Assembly: GCA_000507305.1 (NCBI GenBank)
Contig: DF239836.1
Span: 94,934-158,933 of the forward strand
Direction: 5' to 3'
Length of the DNA: 64,000 bases
Source: Breviolum minutum Mf 1.05b.01
Taxonomy: Eukaryota > Sar > Dinophyceae > Suessiales > Symbiodiniaceae
Of this stretch, positions 47,564 through 57,502 are shown in pieces. Below the pieces are notes generated by a model, which was not told where the DNA came from, did no database searches, and saw only the letters and a program-made list of their open reading frames with translations. How positions within the stretch are numbered: position 1 is the stretch's first letter; the number at the start of each line of letters is the position of its first letter. The position numbers were made by a program, and so were the translations under genes.

Positions 47564-47729
47564 AGGGGATGGAAATTCGTATAAGCGTTTTTTGGTATCA
47601 TCAACCACAATCCTCAATCATTACCCGGATAACGGATTTCAACACCTTTGCGGATCATCATTTTTTCAACTAAATTTCCGCAAGATGGCTGGCTTTTTTC
47701 TTCGAGTATTTTGAGAAGCAATTGTTTAG

Positions 47730-47872
47730 ACCCTAAGGATCCATACCCTTCCCTAGAGTAGGTTTGATGGTCCCAATCCCATCCCCACAATAGGAATATA
47801 GGGTTAATCCCTTTCTTAGGACATACCTGGATCCTTAGGGAGATACACCAATATCATTCAGTGCTGCTTACA
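47730..47872. repeat. family N element, copy 2
   Basis: The same blocks as 24632-24780, with the similarity continuing past the palindrome to cagtgctgctta. Confidence 0.8.
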
Positions 47873-48952
47873 AGTGGAGGCCCATCCGATGTATGAAATG
47901 CCTTTGTTTTTGGGGCCAGTGTTAAACCTTTAAGAATGGTACAGGGCCCATTTTAGTGTCCAACTCTGTGCTTATGTCATGGCTAAGGTACCTCCCTTTC
48001 ACTAAGTCACTAAGCGTTCTCATGAGCCAAGCGTGTGCCCGGGTAACGCTTGATCAATCCGTGGTAGTGCCGAATTGGGATTTCCTTGTGTATCAAGGTT
48101 TGCAATGAATCTTTGTGAAATGGGGGGGTTTAAACCATCGCTTTTATGGGCTTTGAATGATGGTGTTTTCAACCCTCTTTTTGTGAACGACCCTTTTTAG
48201 TGACGTTTATACGGACATGATATAGCAAATCCTCGCAATCCATATTATATGATAGTATACACTGTTTATTGGTTGTAACCCTCGCCCTTCCCAGTAAGAG
48301 TGACCAATGGCACTATGACACGTTTAGGTTTGTTCCGGAAGAATCCAGGTTAGTGAACCATCACGTAGTTGGAATCTCCGACTCGAATGTTGCAACACAA
48401 CTGACCCAACGAGGAGAGCCGGAACATTAAAGAAGTTGAAAGCAGTGCCTTTGGTTGAAATTGGCAAGCTGGTAGGCAGCTTTTTTTTTAACGGTTTTTT
48501 GTGTTTCCTGTTGAGGCACTACTCCGGGAACATGTCTGGAAATCTTGATTACACCAGCATCCACATTCATTGGAATGCTGGCCAATTTATAGTGACCAAA
48601 CCGCCAAGAAAACCAACGGAACGCCCCCAAAAATGGTGTTTCTTAAGTGTTTTGTATGTTTTGTTTTTTGGCTGTGGAATGAGTCTTCCAAGAATTCAGC
48701 CGAAGAAATACTTGGTCAATTGTAACTAAATAGATATTAAATAGATTCACCAACGTCTATTTCTGAGCATCTCTTTCATTTGGGACCAGCTACCGTTTTG
48801 ACGAAAGAAACATGACGACTGGACGATTCGTTTTGTATTTTTTGGATCCAGAGATTCGATTTTCGTTTTGGGGATGGCAACAAAAATCAATGTGAAGTAT
48901 GAGAATCGACCTGGGAAGGGATTATAACGAATGTTGGGGAACTTTTTTGAAG

Positions 48953-49069
48953 ATACACCCCCAAAAGCTAACATAGATACCAAGAATGATGGTGATGGTT
49001 TTTGAAATGTACCTCCGGCTTCAAATATGGCGTCATTTTGGCTATCCATGTTAGTTTTCGGGGGGCCTA
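48953..49069. repeat. family D element
   Basis: tacacccccaaaagctaac to gttagttttcggggggccta. Confidence 0.8.
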
Positions 49070-49844
49070 TAAAAAAGAATCAAACACATCACCTACTACT
49101 TTTGGTACCAAAAAATCCTTAAAACCTCAACCAAAATGGGTCATTTTAACACTCCTGCCGTAATACAGGTTCATTGTTTGTTCTCATTGGATCCGTTGAT
49201 TCTTTGGCTGAGGATGATTTGTGGATAATTTTGGTTCACATTTTCCAAAGAAAAGTCGAAGAATCTAAGAATCTAAGATACAAAATGTTGAAGCAGTGGG
49301 ACAGGACACTTTTCTAAGGGCGATGTCTATGAATTTTGCCCGGCAACACATGGTGGAAACATCATGCCGAGAAAACAAGACTTGCAGAATGTCTTTCAAA
49401 GAATCCAACAAAAACAAGAGCTCACCTGGAGAGGAAGCTAAAAACTAAAAACCAAGATTTGACTTACCTCACTAGTTGCTTCAGAAGGAATGTAATGAAG
49501 TAATGAAATTTAACCGGGTTGTTGGAGAAGTAAGGGAAATAGACTCCGAAAAAATGGCCTTCAAAGTTGGAGTTGGTGAATTAGAAGGTGGTTTACAACT
49601 TATTACATTTAAGACAAACATGTTAATACACACAACATGTGCAAACCATAATATACACGTGTTTATATGTAGACTTTCTAATCTACTCGTGTTATAGATC
49701 TACATTTTATCATTCACCCTTTGCACTCTAAGGATGTGCAACAACAGACCATGGAAGACGAGCAGAAGAGGCGACATGGCAACACGACACGGGGGGATGT
49801 GAACGTAAAATTTACTGCAGTGATCAACAACCTGATTATTTGCT

Positions 49845-49990
49845 CTATTTAGGGGGATTGTACTACCCACTTATACAATACAGGGATTATACTAAGCCAT
49901 TATCAGGATATTATATTAGGATCCCTATTAACAAACCAGTACAATGGAATGTCTTATCAATGGGTTTTGTTGCCGTTGTTCACTTGCAGC
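49845..49990. repeat. family H element, left part missing
   Basis: Begins at gggggattgtactaccc; keeps ggatccctattaacaaacca. Confidence 0.65.
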
Positions 49991-50026
49991 TGATCTTTGT
50001 AGTCATAGATGAAACATAAATTATGT

Positions 50027-50184
50027 CATATGAGCAATGAAAAAAACCCTGGTTGGTTAGGGTATATAGGGAATGAAATACTACCCAATTATGTGGGGAT
50101 TATAATACCCCATGACATAAGCATCCCTATTAACCAACCAGGATTCAATGGAAAGTAATGCCGGGTTTTTTTCGTGGCTCATAT
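50027..50184. repeat. family H element, reference copy
   Basis: catatgagcaatgaaaaaaa to tttcgtggctcatat; the outer catat/atat suggests a short palindromic target. Confidence 0.85.
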
Positions 50185-50275
50185 CTTGTATCTTGGGATG
50201 TTGCTGGGTTTTTGTGATCCGTTTGGCCGTTCGGGATGCCATGGGATACTTCATCACCATCCAAACCCACCATTT

Positions 50276-50383
50276 GTTCCCCCTGGAAACTAACGTTTTT
50301 CCCCTGAAAATTGATGGTTGAAAGATTTAATTTCCATGCAAAGAGTCCCTTTTTAGGTGATGTTCATTTTTTTGGGTGTAATA
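50276..50383. repeat. family D element
   Basis: ttccccctggaaactaacg to ttcatttttttgggtgtaa. Confidence 0.7.
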
Positions 50384-50389
50384 CTTTTC

Positions 50390-50502
50390 TAGGTGGTGAA
50401 ACTTCAAATATTTTCTATTTTGACTCCGAGAATTTGGGGAGGATGGATCCAATTTGACGAGCATATGTTTCAGATGGGTTGAAACCACCCACCAACTAGA
50501 CT
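50390..50502. repeat. family G element
   Basis: tctaggtggtgaaacttcaa to ggttgaaaccacccaccaac. Confidence 0.75.
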
Positions 50503-50719
50503 ACTCTTTCTGAGATTGATTTCCTTTCAATTAGGGTAGTTTGTTTTAATTTGAAGAGGAAGGGATTTTTGAACGCTGACACAAACACTCTGTTTAAAAA
50601 AAACTCTTCCCTGGAAGAGGATGAACTGATGCTGTACAAAATGGGGTTTTCACCTCGACATCACACAATCCCGCCCTAGACATCCAGTAGTCATACCTCC
50701 TTAGCTTCGTTGCTTTGAT

Positions 50720-50837
50720 AATGGGTGTTTCCTTCACTGGTGGGTTTTTGCCCCCATTTCACACCTCAAGTGATGATCATTTTTAGTAGGAAAACCCCAT
50801 AGGTTTGTTGGGGAAACCCAGCATTTTTAGGAAATCC
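50720..50837. repeat. family J-like element
   Basis: gggtgtttccttcactggtg to atttttaggaaatcccc. Confidence 0.7.
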
Positions 50838-51112
50838 CCATATTATGGTACGTGACTTTGGGGTTGAAATATCTTTTGAAACATTTTTTCAAGTTACCGA
50901 AACCCGAAAACGAACATGACTGGCCGGAACATCCACCATGAAGATGTACTGTATTTCCTCATGAACATAGGGGACTTGCCAGCCAGTCAAATTAGTTTTC
51001 GTTTTTTTTCTCGTTGAAACTTTCGACGGCAAAGCAAAAACGTCGGAAGTTTGGAGAGTTTGGATAACCCTTTCCACCATGGCCTCGGATTCCAAGTTGG
51101 AGGGTACACTTC

Positions 51113-51207
51113 CTCCCATAGTCATGGTTCAGTGAAAAATGGCTCCCTCCGCTAGGATCGTTACCTTTCAAATATGGCCATTTTCCACTGAACCATGATT
51201 ATGGGAG
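51113..51207. repeat. family R inverted-repeat element
   Basis: ctcccatagtcatggttcag to ctgaaccatgattatgggag; relatives at 13480-13580 and 25800-25882. Confidence 0.8.
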
Positions 51208-51491
51208 AAAGAGTAGACTTTTTTGTTTCTCAATCAAGGAGTGATGATACACACCAGCTTGAGTTTTGTTTGTTTGGTGACATTTTTTTCAACGGATTGT
51301 ACTATGGTAAATCACCAATAAACCATCATTTGGGAGAACATATATACATACACTTGGAACTTTTTGCAAGCATCGTATTAAGAATCCAAGTCAGGTGTTC
51401 AGAATAAAGATGACTTTTTTAAAATGGAACTTTGAAGTCTGTTGAAGCTGTGGTTTGTCAAGCATCTTTTGTTTCTTGCCTCGCTTGGATT

Positions 51492-51596
51492 TACCCTATG
51501 GTAAACTAACATAGCAATGGAAACTGGACCCTTTGAAGATGTATTTCCTATTAAACATGGGGATATTCTATTGCTATGTTAGTTTGCCAGAGGGTA
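51492..51596. repeat. family D element, short subgroup
   Basis: taccctatggtaaactaac to gttagtttgccagagggta, 105 bp with TA at both ends. Confidence 0.85.
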
Positions 51597-51744
51597 TCCA
51601 ATTTTTGACAACACTCGGATATGTTTTCTTTACTGCTGACCAGCTGATTCAACATTGATTCAACTCACCATGAAAAGAAACACGTACTCGTAACTTTCAA
51701 GCTCGCGAAACATGGATCTTGTTGCCTAAATGGAACCCCCTTTA

Positions 51745-51776
51745 TGGCTGGTCAACCACGTCCCCCTAACTACCTN
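51745..51776 (+). repeat. family O inverted-repeat element, left piece
   Basis: Contains atggctggtcaaccacgtcc, matching the ends of the uninterrupted copy at 19068-19200. It is cut by the retrotransposon. The single N at 51776 lies exactly at the junction. Confidence 0.7.
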
Positions 51777-52054
51777 TGTAAGTTCAATCGTGGAATAGCT
51801 TCTACTTGATTCATCTATTGTGGATTCATTTCACAAGATCTTGGCTCAGAGAGCCCGGCATCAGTGTGCGGTCAGTGAAAACAGTTTAGCCATAGTGCGG
51901 CGCTTGGGTGTGATCATCTTAGCTGGAGTCACTATAGCTCTTTTGACTTTCACATACTACTTTCGACTTAGTGGTACAGTCGACCAATAGTTCTTGGAAA
52001 CTTCGCCTTTAGTTAGGCAACTGGTTCCTTTAACTCGGCTTGCTCCAATTCACA
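51777..52054 (+). repeat. 5' LTR
   Basis: A 278-bp direct repeat beginning TG and ending CA, matched base for base by eye to 59106-59383. It should carry promoter and polyadenylation signals, which I cannot pinpoint. Confidence 0.95.
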
Positions 52055-52055
52055 T

Positions 52056-52070
52056 TGGTAGCGGAGCCTC
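52056..52070 (+). promoter_or_regulatory. primer binding site
   Basis: TGGTAGCGGAGCC begins one base after the 5' LTR. TGGTAGC is complementary to the 3' end of initiator methionine tRNA (GCUACCA), the usual Copia primer. Later bases match only partly. Confidence 0.6.
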
Positions 52071-52105
52071 AAGAAACTGTGATCTTTGGGTAGCCCATTC
52101 TTGAG

Positions 52106-53872
52106 ATGACCACCTATGGACAGGATCTTGGTATCAATCCGAAGCTTCCGACATGGTCAGGAGATTGGAAGAACTTCCCGGACTACCGCTTTGCAGCTCT
52201 CCTGGAACTGGATGGATGCAAGGAAGATGAGAGGATTCACTTAGCCCCCAAGCTGGTGCGGAATCTGTCTGGAAGGGCCTGGGAGGCCTGCTTAGAGATC
52301 AACAGAGAACGGCTGAGGACCAAGGATGGTGTTGAGTACTTACTGGACTATCTAAAAGGAAAACGTGGCAAGCAAGAGGTAGACCTTTTGGGCGACGCCT
52401 TGGAGCACTACTTCCAAACTGGTGAAGCCGTTCGTCGTGAAGGAGAATGCTTGAATGATTTCGAACAAAGGCATGCTGTTTTGGTGCGAGATATTGCCAA
52501 GGCAATGATTGAGCTTGGCATCAAGGACACGGTGCCCACGGAGATCTACGGCTGGTTCGTCATCAATCGCCTACTACGACTGGACTACAGTGATGTGGCA
52601 GTGATCAAGGCGCAATCCACCTCTTACAAGTTGGAGGATGTGATGAATTCTCTTCGGAAGATGTGGGGAGGTGATAGTCTCACTTCAAAGGATCAAGAGA
52701 GGAAACGAAGCTATGTGGGGAAGAACTACATGGCCACCAACGAAGAAGAGAACGAATATGATGACGAAGCAAGCATTCTGATGAGTCAACATGAAGAAGA
52801 AGAACTCAATCAGGAAGAAGAGCAGACAGGTGATAGCTACAACTTGTACGAAGAGGCCATGAATGCTATGATGGAGAACCCAGATGATGAACAATGCTGG
52901 GTGAACTTTCAGGAGGCAAAGAAGCTCTTCTACAAGGATGCGAGAAAGGCGCTGGATAGGAGTCGCGTGACCAGAGGCTTTTATCCAACAAGTGGACAAA
53001 AAGGCAAAGGCAAAGGAAAGGATTCTGGCGGTGGAAAAGGGTCATCCGGAAATACTGGAAAAGGGAAGTTCAACGGACACTGCATTCGCTGTGGAAAGTA
53101 TGGACACAAGGCAATGGATTGTCGACAAGCGTTGAAGACAAACCCTCGATCAGATTCTGGAGCAGGCAAGACCGGAGTCGGTTTTGTGTTTGGAGCCAGT
53201 GTGACGGACAATGGTCTCAAGAAAAGAGTTTCAAGATGCCTTCACTGCGGAAGCCGAGAGCATTTGACGTCTACTTGTGAGAAGAGGCCGTGTTTGGGCG
53301 TGTGGCAAGAGAAGATTGATCATGAAGAACAAGCTCTACCAACTTACGCTACTCTGCAGCAGGAGAGCATTTCTCATGCTATCCTGGATTGTGGTGCAAG
53401 TGAGTCAATCGTTGGAGCTCACACCCTGCAAAAGATGTGTGACCATATGGAGAGTCAAGGTGTGGACATTGGTCAAGTTGTGAAGATTGATCGAACCGTC
53501 AGCCGAAACTTCATCTTTGGCAACAATCAGACCTCATCGTCACTCGGTCTGGCAGAGATTCTGGCATGTGTGAATGGTGCAACCGTGAAGCTACGAGCTC
53601 ATGTGGTTGAGGGCCCTACTCCTCTACTTCTGAGTAGCCAATGGTTGCTTCAACATGATGCTAAGATTGACTTCACCACAGGACTGGCGACCTTCAATTT
53701 CACCGAAGGCGAGGAGATCAAGTTGAAGAGAAGTCCAACCCATCATTTGCTTCTACCACTGGAGCAAATCAATGCTGAGTTGGAGCATGAGAAGATCACC
53801 ACAAGGTCTACGACTCAGACGCTCTCACCGAATGAGCCCCCGATGACTGCACATGATGCCGGTGAGTCGTAG
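52106..53872 (+). CDS. Gag-protease of the Copia element, 588 aa
   Basis: The N-terminal 200 residues form the capsid-like part, followed by an acidic stretch (about 215-245) and two CCHC zinc knuckles, C326-C329-H334-C339 and C378-C381-H386-C391. An aspartic protease follows with active site D428 (ILDCGAS, Cys in place of the usual Ser/Thr) and a later LLLSSQWLLQHDAKIDF flap/end motif. The ATG is the first after the primer site. The frame ends at TAG 53870-53872 but continues open in the same frame into Pol. Codons are richer in G/C at third position than in Pol. Confidence 0.9.
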   Translation: MTTYGQDLGINPKLPTWSGDWKNFPDYRFAALLELDGCKEDERIHLAPKLVRNLSGRAWEACLEINRERLRTKDGVEYLLDYLKGKRGKQEVDLLGDALEHYFQTGEAVRREGECLNDFEQRHAVLVRDIAKAMIELGIKDTVPTEIYGWFVINRLLRLDYSDVAVIKAQSTSYKLEDVMNSLRKMWGGDSLTSKDQERKRSYVGKNYMATNEEENEYDDEASILMSQHEEEELNQEEEQTGDSYNLYEEAMNAMMENPDDEQCWVNFQEAKKLFYKDARKALDRSRVTRGFYPTSGQKGKGKGKDSGGGKGSSGNTGKGKFNGHCIRCGKYGHKAMDCRQALKTNPRSDSGAGKTGVGFVFGASVTDNGLKKRVSRCLHCGSREHLTSTCEKRPCLGVWQEKIDHEEQALPTYATLQQESISHAILDCGASESIVGAHTLQKMCDHMESQGVDIGQVVKIDRTVSRNFIFGNNQTSSSLGLAEILACVNGATVKLRAHVVEGPTPLLLSSQWLLQHDAKIDFTTGLATFNFTEGEEIKLKRSPTHHLLLPLEQINAELEHEKITTRSTTQTLSPNEPPMTAHDAGES

Positions 53873-56800
53873 GGACAGCACCACCAAAGATGCAAGCTGG
53901 AAGGATCTTTGAGTGGACCAACGTCGAAAGAGACGTACAGTCCAGCGTATAATTCAATTGCATGTCCGCCGAAGACAGTTCATGCAGATCAATCTTCAGG
54001 AACACATGATCACTGTATTGATTGTAATCTTAGCCGGGGTCGACAACTTTGGTTCTCTGAAGTGGCCAATCAATGTCAGAATGAGTTTGTTGGAGCTATT
54101 CGGGATTGTACTCATAGATTAGATCTTCTTGAGATTTGTGCCCCCTGGGATTCCCCTCTGTCACAGGCAGTTATCGACTTAGGTGGGACAGCCATGCGGC
54201 TCGGAGTACATAACGGTTTCGACTTAGGCACTCGTGCTGGTTTGACTAAGGCACTTCAGGTACTACGGAAACTAAGGCCAAGATATGCACATTTTTCACC
54301 ACCATGTGATCCTTGGAGTAGTATCAACAACGCCAACCAAAAGACTGCTGAACAAATCTTCAACTTAGAAGAGAAACGTAGGAGTAGTCGACGTTTGTTG
54401 AAGAACTGTCGGACTCTTTTGGAAGTACAAGTGAAAGAACTTCAGGGTGAAGCTGGGGGAGAACATCCACTCAGGGCACAGTCGTGGTCTGAAACGTCTT
54501 GGAAAAACATGTGTCAACTGTGTGGCGGTAGGTTTAGGGTCGATGGTTGTATGTTTGGTTGTAAGAGCCCAAAGAGTGGAAGACCTCTGCAAAAACCCTG
54601 GGGTTGGTTCAGTAGTTGCGAAAGCATACGTCAGAAGCTTGAACGTAGATGTCACCATGGGGAAGATGAACATGATCCCATAGAAGGTGATATCACTTCA
54701 GGTACTGCTATTTATCCCCGACAACTGTGTCTGACGTTTGCTAAGGCGTTGATGTCAGCTAAGGTACAAGCTGACTCGTTTTTGAAGTCTGTTCGGCAGG
54801 GCACGGTTTTTGCTAACGAGACAAACGAAACAAAGGAAGATGAAACGGGTATGGACGAAACGACGGAGAAACAAACGGAAACTGAAACGGAAACGGATGT
54901 TTGGAGTCATGACCGTATTTTGCAACGATTGCGCACGATACATGCCAATTTAGGTCACCCCTCAAATACTGTGTTGTGTCGGTTGTTGAAAGAAGCCAAA
55001 GCCGATCAGAAAATCCAACTTGCAGCCAAGAAGTTCGAATGTGACTTTTGTAAACAACGTGGACACGCAGGTATGCACCGAAATTCTGCAGTTCCGAGGG
55101 AATGTGAAAAATGGGAAGCCGTCAGCGTAGATACGTTTTGGTGGCATAGCCCCCATAGGGATGAATCTGGGAACCCCAAAGAGTTTGCGGTTGGTATCAG
55201 CTTTCTGGATGAGGGTACTGATTTTCATGTTGCTAGGATAGTTAGGACTGGAAAGAAGAAGTTGTCTAACTTAACGAGCATCGAATGTCAAAAAGCCTTT
55301 ACCCAGGACTGGTTGAAAATTCTCCCCAAACCCAAGTACATGCGGTTTGATGACGAAGGGGCTTTTAGGGATAAACAATTTCTTTCCTGGCTTGAAAGCA
55401 TGTTCATCCAAATCCAAGTCATTGCCGGAGAGGCAGCATGGCAGGTTGGCAAGCACAGCCGACATCTGGAAACCCTGAAAGAAACGATGTCTCTTCTTGC
55501 TATGGAAAATCCCCCTGAAACGTCGTCTGAAGACCTTCTTGCTCTTGCGTTGTCAGCTAAGAACGGTTTGCATCAGATTAAAGGGTATACCCCCAATCAA
55601 TGGGTTTTTGGGCAAGAAAAGGATCAGGTTGGGTCATGGTTGCAATACGGAAATCATTTACCTATGAATAGCCGTAGATACCATGATAAGAGTTTCGAAC
55701 AAAATATTCAAGACATGCAAAAGGCTAGAGAAACTTTCCTGAAAGTTGATGCTCGACGCAGAATCCTTAGAGCTGAAAAGGGTAAGGCACGTAAAGCTGA
55801 AATCTTCGAACCAGGACAGTTGGTTTATTTTTATCGAAAGGGGAAGAATGCCACTAGTAGGAGAGAAAATGGTTGGTATGGTCCTGCTAGAGTTGTTGCT
55901 GTTGAAAAGACCGGAACAAACGAAACGAACCAAACGCAAGGGTCGGTGATTTGGGTTACCCATGGAGTTGTGTTGTACCGGTGTGCCCCAGAACAACTTC
56001 GAAAAGTGACTGGACATCTTCAAAATATCTCTGATGAATTTAGGACGAAAACGGTGTTCGAAGAAATTCGAGAAGCCGGAAATAAAGCGAATTACCGAGA
56101 TATCAGTAAAGAAGTTGATGAGTGGGACCAAGACGACGAAACGCATGAAATTGAACCGAGATTTATAGTTAATCCAAGTCATGACACAGCTACTCTGGAT
56201 CAAGATTCCCCTCCATTGAAACGCGCTCGATTCAAGCAGAGTCAACATGGACAACCAATCCCTCATTGCCCAGTTGAAGATGCACGATCAACAGCAGAGT
56301 CAGGACAGCAAGAAGGCAGCCTTCCAGGAGGCAGTCGTGAAGTATCGTCACATGAAGATCGAGGAACTGGGTCAAGACTTGGTGAAAGACGGAGCTCATC
56401 AAAAGAAGACATGTCAGGAAGTCTTCACCAACAATCTGGGATACGTGATTTGGCTTCTGCAGCACCAGCCGGAGAATCCAAAGTTCGCCAACATCCTGGA
56501 GTATGCACGTCGAGTGCAAACGGCGAGCAGCACAGAGGAGAAAGGAGGATATCAAGACAAGAAGAAGACCACAACAACACAGCAGGTGATGGTTCCATCC
56601 ATCCCCAAGCCAAGGGAGATTTCTGGAGGAGAGCCGACACCGTCAGAACTCGACACCGAGTGGAGCGCAGTGAATCTGCTAAGTCAAGGCCCCATGCCAG
56701 TCGAGAACCAGCCACAGCAGGCCGAGATGATGGACATGATGAAGAGCATGGTCATGGGATTTCAAGACATGAACAACCGTTTGCAGGCACTCAGTCAGAC

Positions 56801-57502
56801 GACCGAGAACCAGCAGGGAGCGATTCACCAAACCTACAGCGTGATCATGCAGATGCAAGAGACACAGCAGAACCACGCAGAGAGGTTGATGGAGTTCGAG
56901 AATCATGTCAAGAACCCGAAGTGAGAGGGCAAATGAGCCGGCTACGAAGTCGTTCGCCTCGCGGATCGAGGTGTGACGCTCTTGATACTTTTCCGGTAGA
57001 TATCAGGCCTGATCTGTTTCCCATTTCCGAAGACATGACGCAGTCGGAGTGTGTCGAAAATACTGATAGTAGTGAAGAAATCGGAAACATCATTCCTCAA
57101 ATGAAGGAAACGGAACATGGGTGTTTTGGGGAAAACGTGAAACTGGGTTGTTTTGAGAGAAACGGAAACGAGAAGAAAACTGTTGATGTTTCTAATCCCG
57201 ATGTTCTTGCGTGTTTTTGGCAACAGGTCCAAAAAGGTCAAGAGGTTTGTGAGATTCATTTTGAATTAGCTCCTCGTGATGTTCATCAAGTCTCTAGAAA
57301 CGGAGTCAAAGAGTGGAAGATAAACGACAAACCAAAGAAACGAGCTGAGGTTCTGTTTAGGCAACTGAATGATCATGACAAAATGAGTTTTCTTGAAGCC
57401 ATGAAAAAGGAACTAGGTTCATATCTTGATCATGAAGCTGTCGAAATTGCTAGCAAAGCTGGCGTGGATCGCAATAGGGTGATGGAATGCGCTGGGTCTT
57501 AA
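53873..57502 (+). CDS. Pol part 1: methyltransferase-like domain and integrase, in frame with Gag
   Basis: The same frame as Gag-protease, downstream of one TAG. First comes a domain with LLEICAPWDSPLSQAVIDLG (54123 on) and HFSPPCDPWSS (54290 on, Cys at 54305), resembling motifs I and IV of C5-cytosine methyltransferases. Then the integrase: zinc pair H54941/H54956 with C55040/C55049, catalytic Asp at 55130 and 55349; the expected Glu 35 residues on is Ser (55457). A low-complexity stretch (about 56220-56990) overlaps another ORF. Reverse transcriptase begins at the end, where the frame stops at 57500-57502 because of a one-base shift. No ATG is needed if expressed by readthrough. Confidence 0.85.
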   Translation, partial: GQHHQRCKLEGSLSGPTSKETYSPAYNSIACPPKTVHADQSSGTHDHCIDCNLSRGRQLWFSEVANQCQNEFVGAIRDCTHRLDLLEICAPWDSPLSQAVIDLGGTAMRLGVHNGFDLGTRAGLTKALQVLRKLRPRYAHFSPPCDPWSSINNANQKTAEQIFNLEEKRRSSRRLLKNCRTLLEVQVKELQGEAGGEHPLRAQSWSETSWKNMCQLCGGRFRVDGCMFGCKSPKSGRPLQKPWGWFSSCESIRQKLERRCHHGEDEHDPIEGDITSGTAIYPRQLCLTFAKALMSAKVQADSFLKSVRQGTVFANETNETKEDETGMDETTEKQTETETETDVWSHDRILQRLRTIHANLGHPSNTVLCRLLKEAKADQKIQLAAKKFECDFCKQRGHAGMHRNSAVPRECEKWEAVSVDTFWWHSPHRDESGNPKEFAVGISFLDEGTDFHVARIVRTGKKKLSNLTSIECQKAFTQDWLKILPKPKYMRFDDEGAFRDKQFLSWLESMFIQIQVIAGEAAWQVGKHSRHLETLKETMSLLAMENPPETSSEDLLALALSAKNGLHQIKGYTPNQWVFGQEKDQVGSWLQYGNHLPMNSRRYHDKSFEQNIQDMQKARETFLKVDARRRILRAEKGKARKAEIFEPGQLVYFYRKGKNATSRRENGWYGPARVVAVEKTGTNETNQTQGSVIWVTHGVVLYRCAPEQLRKVTGHLQNISDEFRTKTVFEEIREAGNKANYRDISKEVDEWDQDDETHEIEPRFIVNPSHDTATLDQDSPPLKRARFKQSQHGQPIPHCPVEDARSTAESGQQEGSLPGGSREVSSHEDRGTGSRLGERRSSSKEDMSGSLHQQSGIRDLASAAPAGESKVRQHPGVCTSSANGEQHRGERRISRQEEDHNNTAGDGSIHPQAKGDFWRRADTVRTRHRVERSESAKSRPHASREPATAGRDDGHDEEHGHGISRHEQPFAGTQSDDREPAGSDSPNLQRDHADARDTAEPRREVDGVRESCQEPEVRGQMSRLRSRSPRGSRCDALDTFPVDIRPDLFPISEDMTQSECVENTDSSEEIGNIIPQMKETEHGCFGENVKLGCFERNGNEKKTVDVSNPDVLACFWQQVQKGQEVCEIHFELAPRDVHQVSRNGVKEWKINDKPKKRAEVLFRQLNDHDKMSFLEAMKKELGSYLDHEAVEIASKAGVDRNRVMECAGS
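54110..54770 (+). other. DNA cytosine-methyltransferase-like domain within Pol
   Basis: Besides the SPPC motif (PPC at 54299-54307), a GGEHPLRAQSW segment near 54450 could stand for motif VI, followed by C-M-F-G-C-K-S-P-K-S-G and Y-P-R-Q-L-C blocks. The domain is about 220 residues, shorter than typical enzymes, so activity is unproven. Confidence 0.6.
56247..56924 (+). CDS. overlapping 225-codon ORF inside Pol, different frame
   Basis: Starts ATG 56247 and ends TGA 56922-56924, between integrase and reverse transcriptase. Its product looks like a folded protein: an N-terminal helix, then K-K-T-C-Q-E-V-F-T-N-N-L-G-Y-V-I-W-L-L-Q, resembling the small K-T-x-x-x-V...Y-x-x-W domain at the end of ExoX-like exonucleases, and a Met/Gln-rich coiled coil (MMDMMKSMVMGFQDMNNRL). 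Codons favour G/C at third position, as in Gag. The Pol frame over the same bases is Ser/Arg/Glu-rich low complexity. Probably a captured or overprinted gene. Confidence 0.6.
   Translation: MDNQSLIAQLKMHDQQQSQDSKKAAFQEAVVKYRHMKIEELGQDLVKDGAHQKKTCQEVFTNNLGYVIWLLQHQPENPKFANILEYARRVQTASSTEEKGGYQDKKKTTTTQQVMVPSIPKPREISGGEPTPSELDTEWSAVNLLSQGPMPVENQPQQAEMMDMMKSMVMGFQDMNNRLQALSQTTENQQGAIHQTYSVIMQMQETQQNHAERLMEFENHVKNPK

Noticed and set aside
49476-49697. 73-codon ORF starting MLQKECNEVMKFNRVV
   Set aside because: The first half looks protein-like, but the composition is that of the AT-rich surroundings and there is no further support.
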